Positions 9,244-19,617 are shown, counted from the first letter of the stretch. The stretch is 64,000 bases of DNA from Fervidicella metallireducens AeB (GCF_000601455.1 NZ_AZQP01000008.1:1-64000); one strand, 5' to 3'. Numbers and translations: made by a program. Notes: a model not told the origin generated them from the letters alone.

Positions 9244-10294
9244 ACTGGTAAAAAGAGAGAATATAGATAAAGGTACAAATATAAGAATAAGATTGCTGTT
9301 CCTTTTCTTTTCTTTTATAGCAATAAGCATATTTTTATTGATTTTAAACTATAATCCAATTGAGGTTTTTAGAGGCATGTTATCTGGAGCCTTTAATACA
9401 TCATATAGAATTAAACAGACCATTATAACGGCAATTCCACTGATTATAACATCAATAGGCATTTCAATTGCATTTAAAATGAAATATTGGAACATTGGTG
9501 GAGAAGGCCAGATATTAATTGGAGCCTTTGGCGCTGCGCTCATAGCCTTAAATTTTCCAGATATGTATAAACCACTGTTATTAACTGTTATGTTTATAAC
9601 AGCTGTAATTTTAGGTGGTTTTTGGGCGGTAATATCAGGAATTCTGAAAGTGTATTTTAATACAAATGAAACAATAATTACGCTGATGCTTAATTATATT
9701 GCATTAAAATTTATAACCTATCTTCAATATGGCCCATGGAAGGACAAAAAGGCAATGGGTTTTCCCAAAATACCTAATTTTTCGGATAATGCTATACTTC
9801 CATCTATTGGAGGAATTCATATCGGCTTAATAATTGCCCTTATAATAGTTGTTATTGGATATTTATTTATGAAACATTCAAAGATGGGATATGAGATTAC
9901 GGTACTTGGGGAAAGTAAAAATACAGCTAGATATGCAGGAATAAGAATAAATAAAACAATTTTAACAGCTGTGTTTTTAAGCGGTGCACTTTGTGGACTT
10001 ACTGGATTCATTCAATCATCAGCAGTCAGTCAGACTTTGTCAATAGAAGTTGCTGGAGGGGTAGGATATACAGCAATAATAATTGCATGGTTATCTAATT
10101 TAAGTGAACCTTTAATGCTTTTAGTTTCCATATTATTTGCTGCACTTTTACAGGGAAGCTCATATATACAGACTGCTGCTGGTATTCCAAAATCAGTTGC
10201 ACTGATATTACAGGCCTTCATTTTATTCTTTATTCTTGGAAGTGAGTTGTTTGTAAAATATAAAATTGCTGCAAATGAGAGGAGGGCTGCATAA
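9236..10294 (+). CDS. nucleoside ABC importer permease (NupP-like)
   Basis: Branched-chain/BPD_transp_2-type membrane permease, 352 residues, about nine to ten membrane segments. It carries the family's KMKYWNIGGEGQILIGAFGA segment near residue 80. The start is TTG at 9236 after AAAGGAGGG; it overlaps the end of the ATPase gene by 8 bases, showing translational coupling. With the next gene it should form the heterodimeric channel for nucleosides bound by the lipoprotein at 6565-7665. Confidence 0.9.
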   Translation: MLRLVKRENIDKGTNIRIRLLFLFFSFIAISIFLLILNYNPIEVFRGMLSGAFNTSYRIKQTIITAIPLIITSIGISIAFKMKYWNIGGEGQILIGAFGAALIALNFPDMYKPLLLTVMFITAVILGGFWAVISGILKVYFNTNETIITLMLNYIALKFITYLQYGPWKDKKAMGFPKIPNFSDNAILPSIGGIHIGLIIALIIVVIGYLFMKHSKMGYEITVLGESKNTARYAGIRINKTILTAVFLSGALCGLTGFIQSSAVSQTLSIEVAGGVGYTAIIIAWLSNLSEPLMLLVSILFAALLQGSSYIQTAAGIPKSVALILQAFILFFILGSELFVKYKIAANERRAA

Positions 10295-11220
10295 TGGATA
10301 TGGTATCATTTTTATCTGCAACTGTTGTTGCTGGGACACCGCTGCTATATGCCACACTTGGTGAGATATTAACTGAAAAATCAGGTAATCTAAACCTTGG
10401 AGTTGAAGGTATGATGCTCATTGGAGCAGTTGCAGGATTTATATCTGCTTATACAACAGGTAGTCCGTTATTTTCAATAGGTATGGCGATGATTGCTGGA
10501 GCAGCTGGTGCCCTTGTTTATACATTCTTAACTGTATCATTAAGGGCTAATCAGGTTGTTACAGGATTGACCTTAACTATTTTTGGAACTGGTTTATCCA
10601 GTTTCTTGGGACAGAAATATGTAGGACAGGTTGTGCCAGATAACGTCAAGAATTTCTTTAAGCCTTTGAATATACCTGTACTTTCAAATATACCTTTTTT
10701 GGGGAAAATTTTATTCAGCCATGATATATTGGTATATTTATCAATTATAATAGCCATTGCACTAGGAATTTATCTATATAGAACATCAGTGGGTTTAAAT
10801 CTCAGAGCCGTTGGTGAAAATCCATCATCTGCAGATGCAGCCAGTATCAATATTAATTTATATAAATATATAAATCTAATGCTTGGTGGAGCAATCTGTG
10901 GTCTTGGAGGAGCATATTTATCCCTGGTATATGTTCCAACATGGCAGGAAAACATAACATCTGGAAGAGGATGGATTGCGGTTGCATTAGTTATTTTTGC
11001 TTCTTGGAACCCATACAAAGCAATAATTGCTTCATATCTTTTCGGAGGATTAGACATAATTGGATTCAGATTGGAAAATGCAGTTATTTCAAAATATTTC
11101 CTAGATATGCTTCCTTATTTAGGTACAATAGTAGCGTTGACAGTATTTTCTGCAAAGAAATCCAGAAAAAATTCTCCACCAAAACATCTAGGACTTCCAT
11201 ACTTCAGGGAAGAAAGATGA
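10294..11220 (+). CDS. nucleoside ABC importer permease (NupQ-like)
   Basis: Second membrane permease of the importer, 308 residues. It has the typical ATVVAGTPLLYATLGEILTE start and GVEGMMLIGAV near residue 40, also BPD_transp_2 type. The ATG overlaps the upstream stop (TAATG), so it is coupled to the first permease. It is the last gene of the guanine-riboswitch operon; a terminator follows at 11287. Confidence 0.9.
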   Translation: MDMVSFLSATVVAGTPLLYATLGEILTEKSGNLNLGVEGMMLIGAVAGFISAYTTGSPLFSIGMAMIAGAAGALVYTFLTVSLRANQVVTGLTLTIFGTGLSSFLGQKYVGQVVPDNVKNFFKPLNIPVLSNIPFLGKILFSHDILVYLSIIIAIALGIYLYRTSVGLNLRAVGENPSSADAASININLYKYINLMLGGAICGLGGAYLSLVYVPTWQENITSGRGWIAVALVIFASWNPYKAIIASYLFGGLDIIGFRLENAVISKYFLDMLPYLGTIVALTVFSAKKSRKNSPPKHLGLPYFREER

Positions 11221-11286
11221 GGGTGTTGCAACTGTTAACTAATTTTTAATTGAGATTGGAGACGTTTTAAAGTTTTATGGAAAGAA

Positions 11287-11316
11287 AACTTGGGACATTT
11301 ATCCCAAGTTTTTCTA
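11287..11316 (+). terminator. terminator of the xpt-nucleoside importer operon
   Basis: Stem AACTTGGGA / TCCCAAGTT with a short loop, followed by TTTTTC and a T-rich stretch. It ends the riboswitch operon. Confidence 0.85.
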
Positions 11317-11408
11317 TTTTTCAAGAGATTGTTGAAGTTTAAAATTTAGAAATATTATATAGGTTGCATATCATCCAATATCTTTATTTTTAAGTTCTTT
11401 TATACTAA

Positions 11409-12005
11409 ATTAAAGAAGGAGGCAGCTATACAAAACTTCCGCAGCAGTATTTATTAACAAACATTCTATATATAGACAGTTACAATAATATTTATTACAC
11501 TAATTATTATACTAATGGAGATAAAAATATTGATCTGATTAAAACAAATATAAATGATTTCAGCAAAGCTGAGATTCTTTTAGAAGATGTAAATATATGT
11601 GAGTTAAATAAATTAAATGATGGAAAGAGCATTATCTTTAACGGAAGCTATAAAGCTGAAACAGGAATATTCATATGTGACCTTGATAAAAAAACAATCT
11701 CAAAGGTTGTATCTGGAGGGAAGGATTCTGAGGGACAATGGTGTCCGTTTTATAACCTATCTCCTGATAAAAGGAAATTAGTCTATGAAATTGTTACTGA
11801 ACCTGGAAAGAAGGACATATATGCTGCTAAGATTATTGGTAGCAGTCTAAAAGGAAAAACCCTATTAATTGAAAAGGCTGAGTTAGGGGCTGTAATATCC
11901 TTAAGATTAAACTGGAAGGACAATAGTTCCGGATTGTTAATTAAAAACATAGGAGAAAATAATAAAATAAGTGAAATACGTTTTTTTCAAATTAAGGATA
12001 GATAA
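11409..12005 (+). pseudogene. TolB/beta-propeller-like protein remnant without start codon
   Basis: An open frame of about 198 codons with clear coding character (for example LDKKTISKVVSGGKDSEG, then LSPDKRKLVYEIVTEPGKKD) ending at TAA 12003-12005. The pattern of ...DLDKKTISKVV...LSPDKRKLVYE... resembles TolB/DPP6-type beta-propeller blades. The frame contains no ATG or GTG, and its only TTG is near the 3' end. A strong AAGGAGG lies at 11416-11422, but the codons after it are AGC TAT ACA AAA. The protein would also lack the signal peptide normal for this type. I read it as a 5'-truncated or decayed gene. Confidence 0.55.
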
Positions 12006-12074
12006 ATTTATTTATAATTTCGAGTCTCTACAAATTCAATTAATTGAAACTTTTATTTGTAAATAACATGTGTT

Positions 12075-12108
12075 AAAAAAGGCAGTTTTCTGCTTTTTTC
12101 TTTTTTAT
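12075..12108 (+). terminator. Rho-independent terminator
   Basis: Stem AAAAAAGGCAG / CTGCTTTTTT around TTTT, with further T-rich sequence. It lies after the beta-propeller remnant and before the pot regulator. Confidence 0.75.
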
Positions 12109-12320
12109 TATATTTCTACATGCCTATCTTTACAATAGAGATAATTCCAAAGACAAGATTTTTTGTTTATAAAAGCTCTTTTGATTAAAATTTATAAAAA
12201 CAAGAAAAATATTCTAAAGAGTTATTGATTTATAGATATATTAATTATATAATTTCATTGAAAGTTTAGTAATTCTAAACAAAAAGTTTAATATATTAAA
12301 TATAAGGACTGGATGCAGCT

Positions 12321-12860
12321 ATGAAAATAGGAGAAAAGATAAAAACCTTAAGGATAAAAAATGGATTAACTCAGGAAGAGCTTGCAGCAAGGTGTGAACT
12401 TTCAAAGGGTTTTATATCCCAGTTAGAAAGGGACTTAACATCACCTTCAATAGCAACTTTGGTAGACATATTGGAATCACTTGGAACAAATATAAATGAC
12501 TTTTTTAATGAAAAAATTGAAGAGAAAATTGTTTTCTCAAAGGAAGATGTTTTTGTTAAGGAAAATCCTGATTCAGGAAATGAAATTCACTGGATTGTTC
12601 CAAACTCACAGAAAAATTTAATGGAGCCGATTTTAATCCATCTTAATGGCGGAGGCAGTTCAGCTCAGGAGGAGCCCCATGAGGGTGAAGAATTTGGATA
12701 TGTTTTATGTGGTACAATTTATGTTCATCTTGGAAACAAAAAGTATAGGGTAAAGAAGGGTGAGAGTTTTTATTTTAAACCAACCTTAACCCACTATATT
12801 TCAAATGAAGGAAGGACTAAAGCAGAGGTGCTTTGGATATGTACACCGCCATCATTTTAA
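12321..12860 (+). CDS. XRE-cupin transcriptional regulator (PuuR-like) of pot operon
   Basis: DNA-binding regulator of 179 residues. An N-terminal XRE helix-turn-helix (residues about 5-60: IKTLRIKNGLTQEELAARCE, then GFISQLERD) is joined to a C-terminal cupin fold (about 105-175: PHEGEEFGYVLCGTIYVHLG). Such XRE-cupin proteins sense small molecules, and next to potABCD they typically respond to polyamines. It lies 24 bases upstream of potA on the same strand with no terminator, so it is probably autoregulatory and co-transcribed. Confidence 0.9.
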   Translation: MKIGEKIKTLRIKNGLTQEELAARCELSKGFISQLERDLTSPSIATLVDILESLGTNINDFFNEKIEEKIVFSKEDVFVKENPDSGNEIHWIVPNSQKNLMEPILIHLNGGGSSAQEEPHEGEEFGYVLCGTIYVHLGNKKYRVKKGESFYFKPTLTHYISNEGRTKAEVLWICTPPSF

Positions 12861-12884
12861 AAACTGTTATGGGAGGTTGTTAGT

Positions 12885-13925
12885 ATGGTAGAAAATATAA
12901 TAGAACTCAAGAATATAAATAAGGAATACGAAGGACATAATGCCTTAAAGAATATAAATCTTTATGTAAAAAGAAATGAATTTATTACTTTACTTGGGCC
13001 CAGTGGATGTGGAAAAACCACAACCTTAAGGCTCATTGGAGGCTTTGAGAGCCCAACATCAGGAGAAATATTGTTTGAAGGTAAAAATATTGCAGACCTC
13101 CCACCATATAAGCGCAGGGTTAACACAGTATTTCAAAAATATGCTTTATTTCCACATATGAATGTATATGAAAATATTGCCTTTGGACTAAGAATTAAGA
13201 AGATTGATGAGGATACAATTGAAAAAAAGGTTAAAGCAATACTTTCCCTTGTAAATCTTGAGGGCTTTGAAAATAGATACATAGATTCTTTAAGTGGAGG
13301 ACAGCAACAAAGAATAGCAATTGCCAGGGCTCTAGTTAATGAGCCAGAGGTTCTTCTTTTGGACGAGCCTTTAGGTGCACTGGATTTAAAGCTTCGTAAG
13401 GAAATGCAGATTGAACTTAAAAAAATGCAGCAAAAATTAGGAATTACCTTTATATTTGTAACCCATGATCAAGAGGAAGCACTGACTATGTCAGATACAA
13501 TTGTAGTAATGAAGGATGGAATGATTCAACAAATTGGAACACCGGAAGATATATATAATGAACCTAAAAATGCATTTGTTGCAGAATTTATTGGTGAAAG
13601 TACCATTGTTGATGGAATAATGATTGAAGATTTCTTAGTTGAGTTTTCAGGAACTTCATTTGAATGTGTTGATAAGGGATTTAATAATAATGAAAATGTT
13701 GATGTTGTTATAAGACCTGAGGATATAAAGTTGGTTTCTCTTGAGGAGGGTATGTTAAAGGGTATAGTTGAGTCGGTTACTTTTAAGGGTGTTCATTATG
13801 AAATGATGATAAAAAGTGATAAGCAGGAATTTAAAGTTCACAGTACAAAGATGGAACCGGTTGGGACAAAGGTTGGACTAAGGATTGATCCTAATGATAT
13901 TCATATCATGAAGAAGGTGAGATAA
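12885..13925 (+). CDS. potA: spermidine/putrescine ABC transporter ATPase
   Basis: ATP-hydrolysing subunit of the polyamine importer, 346 residues. Walker [10 protein letters not shown], signature LSGGQQQR, Walker [12 protein letters not shown], then a C-terminal TOBE domain with [10 protein letters not shown] near 270. The ATG follows GGGAGGTTGTTAGT. Four bases separate it from potB. Cytoplasmic face of the membrane. Confidence 0.95.
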   Translation: MVENIIELKNINKEYEGHNALKNINLYVKRNEFITLLGPSGCGKTTTLRLIGGFESPTSGEILFEGKNIADLPPYKRRVNTVFQKYALFPHMNVYENIAFGLRIKKIDEDTIEKKVKAILSLVNLEGFENRYIDSLSGGQQQRIAIARALVNEPEVLLLDEPLGALDLKLRKEMQIELKKMQQKLGITFIFVTHDQEEALTMSDTIVVMKDGMIQQIGTPEDIYNEPKNAFVAEFIGESTIVDGIMIEDFLVEFSGTSFECVDKGFNNNENVDVVIRPEDIKLVSLEEGMLKGIVESVTFKGVHYEMMIKSDKQEFKVHSTKMEPVGTKVGLRIDPNDIHIMKKVR

Positions 13926-13928
13926 AAC

Positions 13929-14753
13929 ATGAAAAAGAAGTGGATTGCATACCCCTACATTTTATGGATGATAATGTTTATACTTGTTCCAGTAATTTTG
14001 GTATTGTCATACAGTATCACCTATAAGGAAGGGGTTGGATTTGGTTTTACACTTGAACACTATAAGAGATTTTTAGACCCCCTATATTTAAATGTTCTCT
14101 GGAATTCTGTAGTACTTGCACTGATTAGTACCGTTGCATGTTTAATTCTTGGCTATCCTATGGCGATGATTTTAGCAAAGGCTGAGCTGAAGAGAAGAAA
14201 TTTAATGGTACTTATGTTTGTTATACCAATGTGGATGAATTTTCTTCTTCGTACCTATTCATGGATGACACTGCTTGAGCGAAATGGATTAATTAATAGA
14301 TTTTTAAAGCTTATTCACCTTCCGCAATTAAACCTGTTATATACAAATGAAGCAGTGATTATTGGAATGATATATAATTTTCTCCCATTTATGGTACTGC
14401 CTATTTATACAGTTCTTATTAAAATAGATAAGAGCCTAATAGAGGCTGCCTATGATCTGGGGGCTGATAAATTAAGAGTATTTAGAAAGGTGATTTTTCC
14501 TTTAAGTCTGCCAGGAGTAATTTCCGGAATAACAATGGTATTCATGCCGGCAATTACTACCTTTGTTATTTCAAGGCTTCTTGGAGGAGGACAGTTCACT
14601 TTAATAGGAAATCTTATTGAACAGCAGTTTTTAAATGTTGGAGATTGGAACTTCGGTTCTGCAATTTCCATTGTTATGATGATTTTAATTTTAATAAGTA
14701 TGGCGATAATGTCTAAATACGATAAGGATAAGGAGGGAGTTGGGCTTTGGTAA
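13929..14753 (+). CDS. potB: spermidine/putrescine ABC transporter permease PotB
   Basis: Membrane channel subunit, 274 residues, about six membrane segments. The EAA loop (EAAYDLGADKLRVFRKVIFP) near residue 175 binds PotA. The ATG lies after GAAGGTGAG. The end overlaps the TTG start of potC by 7 bases, showing coupling. Confidence 0.95.
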   Translation: MKKKWIAYPYILWMIMFILVPVILVLSYSITYKEGVGFGFTLEHYKRFLDPLYLNVLWNSVVLALISTVACLILGYPMAMILAKAELKRRNLMVLMFVIPMWMNFLLRTYSWMTLLERNGLINRFLKLIHLPQLNLLYTNEAVIIGMIYNFLPFMVLPIYTVLIKIDKSLIEAAYDLGADKLRVFRKVIFPLSLPGVISGITMVFMPAITTFVISRLLGGGQFTLIGNLIEQQFLNVGDWNFGSAISIVMMILILISMAIMSKYDKDKEGVGLW

Positions 14754-16593
14754 ATAGATTTCTGAAAAGACTTTATGCATTTTTAATATATTTGTTTTTA
14801 TATGCTCCAATCCTTATTTTAATTATTTTTTCCTTTAATAATTCCCGTTCCCGTGGAAACTGGGGAGGTTTTCTCTAAAGTGGTATAGTGCCTTATTTAA
14901 GGATTCACAAATAATGACATCACTATACTATACATTAACTGTAGCTCTTATTTCAGCAGCAGTAGCTACCATACTTGGAACTGCAGCGGCTATTGGAATT
15001 CACAATATGAAAAGAAAGCAAAAGAAAATTGCAATGAATATAACGTATCTGCCGGTTTTAAATGCGGATATCGTTACTGGTGTGGCTCTTATGATTTTGT
15101 TTATCTCAATAAAGCTGCCACTTGGGTTTATAACGATGCTTCTGGCTCATATAACCTTTGAAATACCATATGTTATTTTATCTGTTTTACCTAAGCTTAA
15201 GCAACTAAACAATAACCTTTATGAAGCAGCCCTTGATTTAGGTGCAGAACCTTGGTATGCCTTTAGAAAGGTTATTCTTCCTGAGATAACGCCAGGAATC
15301 ATTTCAGGTGCACTGTTGGCATTTACATTATCTTTGGATGATTTCGTTATAAGCTTTTTTACAACAGGCTCAGGAGTTTCTAATCTTTCAATTACAATTT
15401 ATTCAATGGCAAGAAGAGGAATAAATCCAAAGATTAATGCACTTTCAACCCTTTTGTTTCTGACAGTTTTATTTCTATTGCTTGCAATAAACAGAAGAAC
15501 AGGTAAGACAGCTGAAACAAAGGTCAGAAACAAACAAAGAAAAAGAAGTTTTGCCTTTAAAATGGCAGCAGCATTATTACCAATATTAATAATTATTGTT
15601 TTAACAGGTTACAGACGGGGTTCGGAAAAAGTTACACTTAACGTTTATAATTGGGGAGATTACATAGATGAAAGGGTAATATCAGAGTTTGAGGATACTT
15701 ATAACATCAAGGTAAACTATGAAAACTTTGCAACAAACGAAGACATGTATGTAAAGATTAAATCCGGTGGCACAAATTATGATGTTGCCTTCCCTTCAGA
15801 TTATATGATAAGTAAAATGATTAAGGAAAAATTACTTGAAAAGATAGACTTAAACAATGTTCCAAACTATAGTCTTATAGATAGTAACTTTAAAAACCTT
15901 AAATATGATATTAATAACGAATATTCAGTACCTTATATGTGGGGTACAGTAGGAATTATATATAACAAAAAAATGGTTAAGGAGCCCGTTGAAAGCTGGG
16001 ATATTCTATGGGATAAAAAATATAAAAAGCAGATTCTGATGCTTGATAGTCAAAGAGAGTCGGTAGGTGTTGCTCTTCAGAAACTTGGATACTCCTTAAA
16101 CACAAGGAATAAAGAAGAATTAGAAGCTGCAAAAATGGAGCTTATCAGACAAAAGCCTTTAGTTCTTGCTTATGTTGGGGATGAAATAAAGGATAAAATG
16201 ATTGCAGGAGAAGCAGCACTTGCAGTAGTTTGGTCAGGAGATGCAGTGTTTATGAAGGAGCAAAACCCAGATCTTGAATATGTAGTCCCTAAGGAAGGAA
16301 GTAACATATTCTTTGACGCAATGGTTATTCCAAAAACATCAAAGCATAAAAAGGAAGCAGAGATATTTATTAACTTTATGTGTGAAACAGATGTTGCACT
16401 GAAAAACACTGAATATATTGGCTACTCAACGCCCCAAACTGAGGCTAAAAATAATTTGCCAGTGGAAACAGCCAATGACCCTGTGGCATATCCAGATGCT
16501 GAGGTTATAAAAAGATGCGAAGTCTATGAAGATCTAACAGATATGATAAAGGAATATGATCGTATTTGGACAGAAGTCAAAGCAGCAAAATAA
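14747..16593 (+). pseudogene. potC: PotC-PotD fusion (permease plus polyamine-binding domain), frameshifted
   Basis: Permease PotC fused to the substrate-binding protein PotD, about 615 residues if intact. The TTG at 14747 follows AAGGAGGG. The first part reads LVNRFLKRLYAFLIYLFLYA and on to NWGGF, then hits TAA at 14876. Adding one T to the run TTTT at 14869-14872 (GGT TTT TCT CTA AAG TGG) restores the PotC sequence, which stays open from ATG 14914 to 16593. The PotC EAA loop is EAALDLGAEPWYAFRKVILP. A seventh membrane segment (AAALLPILIIIVL) leads into a PotD domain starting LNVYNWGDYIDERV. The binding domain is thus membrane-tethered, with no signal peptide of its own. Confidence 0.88.
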
Positions 16594-16675
16594 AAAGAGA
16601 GGGACATTTAAGTATTGAATATATTTGTAAAAAAATATTTTAACATAATTAGTAACTGTCCTTAATATCACCCAC

Positions 16676-16713
16676 ACCCATATTGTCTAATTTAGATAAT
16701 ATGGGTATTTTTG
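16676..16713 (+). terminator. terminator of pot operon
   Basis: Stem ACCCATATT / AATATGGGT with extra pairing (TCTAA/TTAGA), followed by ATTTTTGT. Ends the puuR-like/potABCD unit. Confidence 0.85.
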
Positions 16714-16777
16714 TATGCAATTATCTATTTTATTTTCATATATTTAAGTGTGAGAATTTTTATAGGAGTTGTTTAAC

Positions 16778-17206
16778 TTGAAAATATGTGAAAAAGAAAT
16801 AATGGAACTTGAGAAGAGCTGCAGGATGGCTAGAATGTATGGTAATTATATTAAAAAAACACCATGTTTTATTGAGAGGCAAAGATACCAAATGCTTATG
16901 CTTAATGAGCTAGAACATGCTGCTTATTTAATAAGTATTATCAGAAAAAAACTTGATGAAAATTTTTTTAGGCAGGAAAGGGAGTTTACCCTTGAGGAAT
17001 TAGCAGGTTTTAATGGAGCAGATGGAAAACCAGCTTATATAGCAATTGATGGGGTTGTTTACGATGTAAGCAATAATCCAGCATGGGGTGGGGGAACTCA
17101 CTTTGGAGTAGTTGCAGGAACAGATGCAACCATGGAATTTAAATCCTGCCACAAGGAACAGGTACTAGCAAAACTCCAAAGGGTAGGAGTGTTAAAAAAC
17201 ATATAA
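16778..17206 (+). CDS. cytochrome b5-like heme/steroid-binding domain protein
   Basis: 142 residues. An N-terminal helical stretch (about 1-60, with two Cys) leads to a cytochrome b5-like domain (about 66-142) with FTLEELAGFNGADGKPAYIA, VVYDVSNNPAWGGGTHFG and AGTDATMEFKSCHKEQVL. The His of GGTH and the His of SCH are candidate heme ligands. No signal peptide, so cytoplasmic. The TTG at 16778 is set by TAGGAG ten bases upstream; a TTG at 16769 is too close to it. It sits just upstream of the [NiFe] hydrogenase genes on the same strand with no terminator between, suggesting an electron-transfer or accessory role (inference). Confidence 0.85.
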   Translation: MKICEKEIMELEKSCRMARMYGNYIKKTPCFIERQRYQMLMLNELEHAAYLISIIRKKLDENFFRQEREFTLEELAGFNGADGKPAYIAIDGVVYDVSNNPAWGGGTHFGVVAGTDATMEFKSCHKEQVLAKLQRVGVLKNI

Positions 17207-17316
17207 TTATTGTGGTGACATGGATAAAATGCAATGGGAAGGATTAAATTCCTTTAGATTTCATTTTAGGATGTTGTAAAGGGATAATGGATTTTAAATT
17301 TTCAGGGGGGATTAAT

Positions 17317-18192
17317 TTGAAAAATGAGGCTAGATGTCCTCTAGTTAACTATAAGGAATCAACATCCAGGGCAATTGCAGAGGAGGTAGTTGAAAAGATT
17401 AAAAAAAACAGGGTAAAGAAGCTTAATGCCATTTGGCTTGAAGCTACAGGTTGCTCAGGTAATATTATTTCTTTTTTAAATGGAGAAAATCCAGGACTCA
17501 TATTTAGTTTAACACAGATAATCAATCTGACATATAACAATACCCTGATGGGGGCTGAGGGTGAAGCTGCTTTTGAAGATTTCTTAAATACGTTAAACAC
17601 TGAATTTATACTGCTTGTAGATGGGGCAGTATCTACAAAGGAGGATGGAAGGTACAATATTGTTGCAAGTTATAAAGGCAAGCATATAACAGCTTTAGAA
17701 GCAGTTAAAATGGCGGGGGAAAAGGCAAAATATGTTGTAACCGTTGGAACTTGTTCATCCTATGGAGGAATTTCAGCTGCAAGTCCCAATCCATCAGGAA
17801 GTAAAAGTGTTAAAGAAGTTTTAAACAGGGAAGTAATAAGACTTCCTGGATGCCCTGCCCATCCAGATTGGGTTGTTGGTACTATAGCCCACCTTGTGGG
17901 ATTTGGTATGCCAGCATTGGATGAAGAAAGTAGACCACTTCTTTTCTATGGGGTTACTATACATGATACTTGTACAAGGAGAGGCTTCTTTGAGAAAAAG
18001 ATATTTGCATCAAAGCTAGGTGAAGATGGATGTATGTTAAGGCTAGGCTGCAGGGGACCGGTAACTAAAACCGATTGTCCAAGAAGAAAATGGAATGGAT
18101 ATGTAAACTGGCCTATTGGAGATAATACACCATGTATTGGATGTGCCCAGCCATTTTTCCCTGATGGCATGGAACCTTTTGTCAGGTATTAG
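17317..18192 (+). CDS. [NiFe] hydrogenase small subunit
   Basis: Electron-transfer subunit with three FeS clusters. The proximal-cluster Cys lie in EATGCSGN, GTCSSYGG and PGCPAHP. The medial/distal set is in IHDTC, DGCMLRLGCRGP, TDCPRRKW and CIGCAQPFFPD, as in group 1-type small subunits. There is no Tat signal peptide and no C-terminal anchor, so the enzyme is cytoplasmic. TTG at 17317 lies six bases after GGGGGG; an alternative ATG at 17287 adds ten residues but has a cramped ribosome site. 12 bases separate it from the large subunit. An uptake role is likely, but direction cannot be told from sequence. Confidence 0.93.
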   Translation: MKNEARCPLVNYKESTSRAIAEEVVEKIKKNRVKKLNAIWLEATGCSGNIISFLNGENPGLIFSLTQIINLTYNNTLMGAEGEAAFEDFLNTLNTEFILLVDGAVSTKEDGRYNIVASYKGKHITALEAVKMAGEKAKYVVTVGTCSSYGGISAASPNPSGSKSVKEVLNREVIRLPGCPAHPDWVVGTIAHLVGFGMPALDEESRPLLFYGVTIHDTCTRRGFFEKKIFASKLGEDGCMLRLGCRGPVTKTDCPRRKWNGYVNWPIGDNTPCIGCAQPFFPDGMEPFVRY

Positions 18193-18204
18193 GAGGTGAG
18201 TAAC

Positions 18205-19617
18205 TTGGGTAAAAAGATTATAATTGACCCAATAACAAGAATGAGCGGTTTTTTAGAGTTAGATGTTGAAACTAAGGATAATGTAGTTACTAATGCCAAA
18301 ACAAGTGGACTTTTATATAGGGGATTTGAGAAAATGCTAAAAGGAAGGTCTCCCTTTGATGCTATATATTTTACTGAAAGAATATGCGGAATATGTTCAA
18401 CAGCACATTCAACAGCGTCCACCCTTGCCTTAGAGGAGGCACTTAATGTAAAAGTCACGTTAAATGATATGTACCTTAGGGATTTGATACATGGCTTTGA
18501 ATTCATACAGAACCATATTAGACATATTTATAATTTTATTATTCCCGACTATGTAAAAATACCAGATATAAGGCCTATATCTCCACAGCCATACAAGGAT
18601 TACAGGCTGCCAGAGCGTTTAAATGCAAGAGTAAGCAGAAATTATGTAAGGAGCATAGAATTCAGCAGACTTGGGCATCAAGGTCTTGCCACACTAGGAG
18701 GAAAGGCACCCCATAACCATGGAATATTTGTTGGAGGAGTTACTGTAAACATAGATTCCTATAAAATATCGCAGGTTAAGTCTATAATAGATCAGATAAA
18801 AGGATTTGTTAATACTGATATGCTTGAGGATGTAAATACTCTGGCTGAGTATTATCCTGATTATTTTAAAAAGGGAATATCTTATTCCAATTATATGAGT
18901 TTTGGAGTATTTGATAAATATACTGATCCTGAGTTAATATATGTAAAGCCAGGGGTTATGATAGAAGGTAAGAAATATTACTTTGATAAAAACAAAATAA
19001 CTGAAAATATCCGATATTCATGGTATGTAAGGGAGCTTGAAACAACAAAACCAGGAATAGAGATTCAAGATGATATTAATTTATCAAAGCAAAATGCATA
19101 TACATTTATAAAGGCACCACGTTATGGAGGGCTTCCTATGCAGGTAGGTCCTCTTGCAAGGCTGATGTTAACAGGAGAGTATACAAATGGAGCATCATGT
19201 ATGGATAGAAATGTTGCCAGAGCCCTTGAAACAAAGAAAGTATTGGACATTATGGGAAACATAGCAGCAAGGGTTGAAATAAAAGACAATAATCAACAAG
19301 TATATAACATACCTGACAGTAGTATAGGATCAGGATTAATAGATACAACAAGGGGAAGCTTAGCACACTTTGTTAGTATTGAAAATAAGGTGATAAAAAA
19401 CTATGACATAATAACACCAACAGGATGGAATCTATCACCTATGGATGAAAATGGTGTTCATGGGGCAGGAGAAATGGCACTTATAAATTCTAAAATAGAT
19501 GACATAGAAAATCCTATTGAACTTGGAAGAATTATAAGATCTTTTGATCCATGTGTTTCCTGTGCAACACATCTTATTGGGAAATCAATTGAGCCAATTG
19601 ATATAAGGGTAATTTAA
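18205..19617 (+). CDS. [NiFe] hydrogenase large subunit
   Basis: Catalytic subunit binding the NiFe(CN)2CO centre. The N-terminal ligand motif is RICGICSTAH (near residue 63) and the C-terminal one is DPCVSCATH. The maturation protease should cut after that His, releasing a short tail of about 14 residues (LIGKSIEPIDIRVI). 470 residues. The TTG at 18205 follows AGGAGG at ideal spacing; GTG at 18196 overlaps that site and is unlikely. No b-type cytochrome membrane subunit follows, unlike many group 1 uptake operons. hyp maturation genes are not in the window. Confidence 0.95.
   Translation: MGKKIIIDPITRMSGFLELDVETKDNVVTNAKTSGLLYRGFEKMLKGRSPFDAIYFTERICGICSTAHSTASTLALEEALNVKVTLNDMYLRDLIHGFEFIQNHIRHIYNFIIPDYVKIPDIRPISPQPYKDYRLPERLNARVSRNYVRSIEFSRLGHQGLATLGGKAPHNHGIFVGGVTVNIDSYKISQVKSIIDQIKGFVNTDMLEDVNTLAEYYPDYFKKGISYSNYMSFGVFDKYTDPELIYVKPGVMIEGKKYYFDKNKITENIRYSWYVRELETTKPGIEIQDDINLSKQNAYTFIKAPRYGGLPMQVGPLARLMLTGEYTNGASCMDRNVARALETKKVLDIMGNIAARVEIKDNNQQVYNIPDSSIGSGLIDTTRGSLAHFVSIENKVIKNYDIITPTGWNLSPMDENGVHGAGEMALINSKIDDIENPIELGRIIRSFDPCVSCATHLIGKSIEPIDIRVI

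Noticed and set aside
10941-11249. Gene overlapping the second nucleoside permease in another frame
   Set aside because: No ribosome site, no plausible protein, and it lies wholly over a well-conserved gene.
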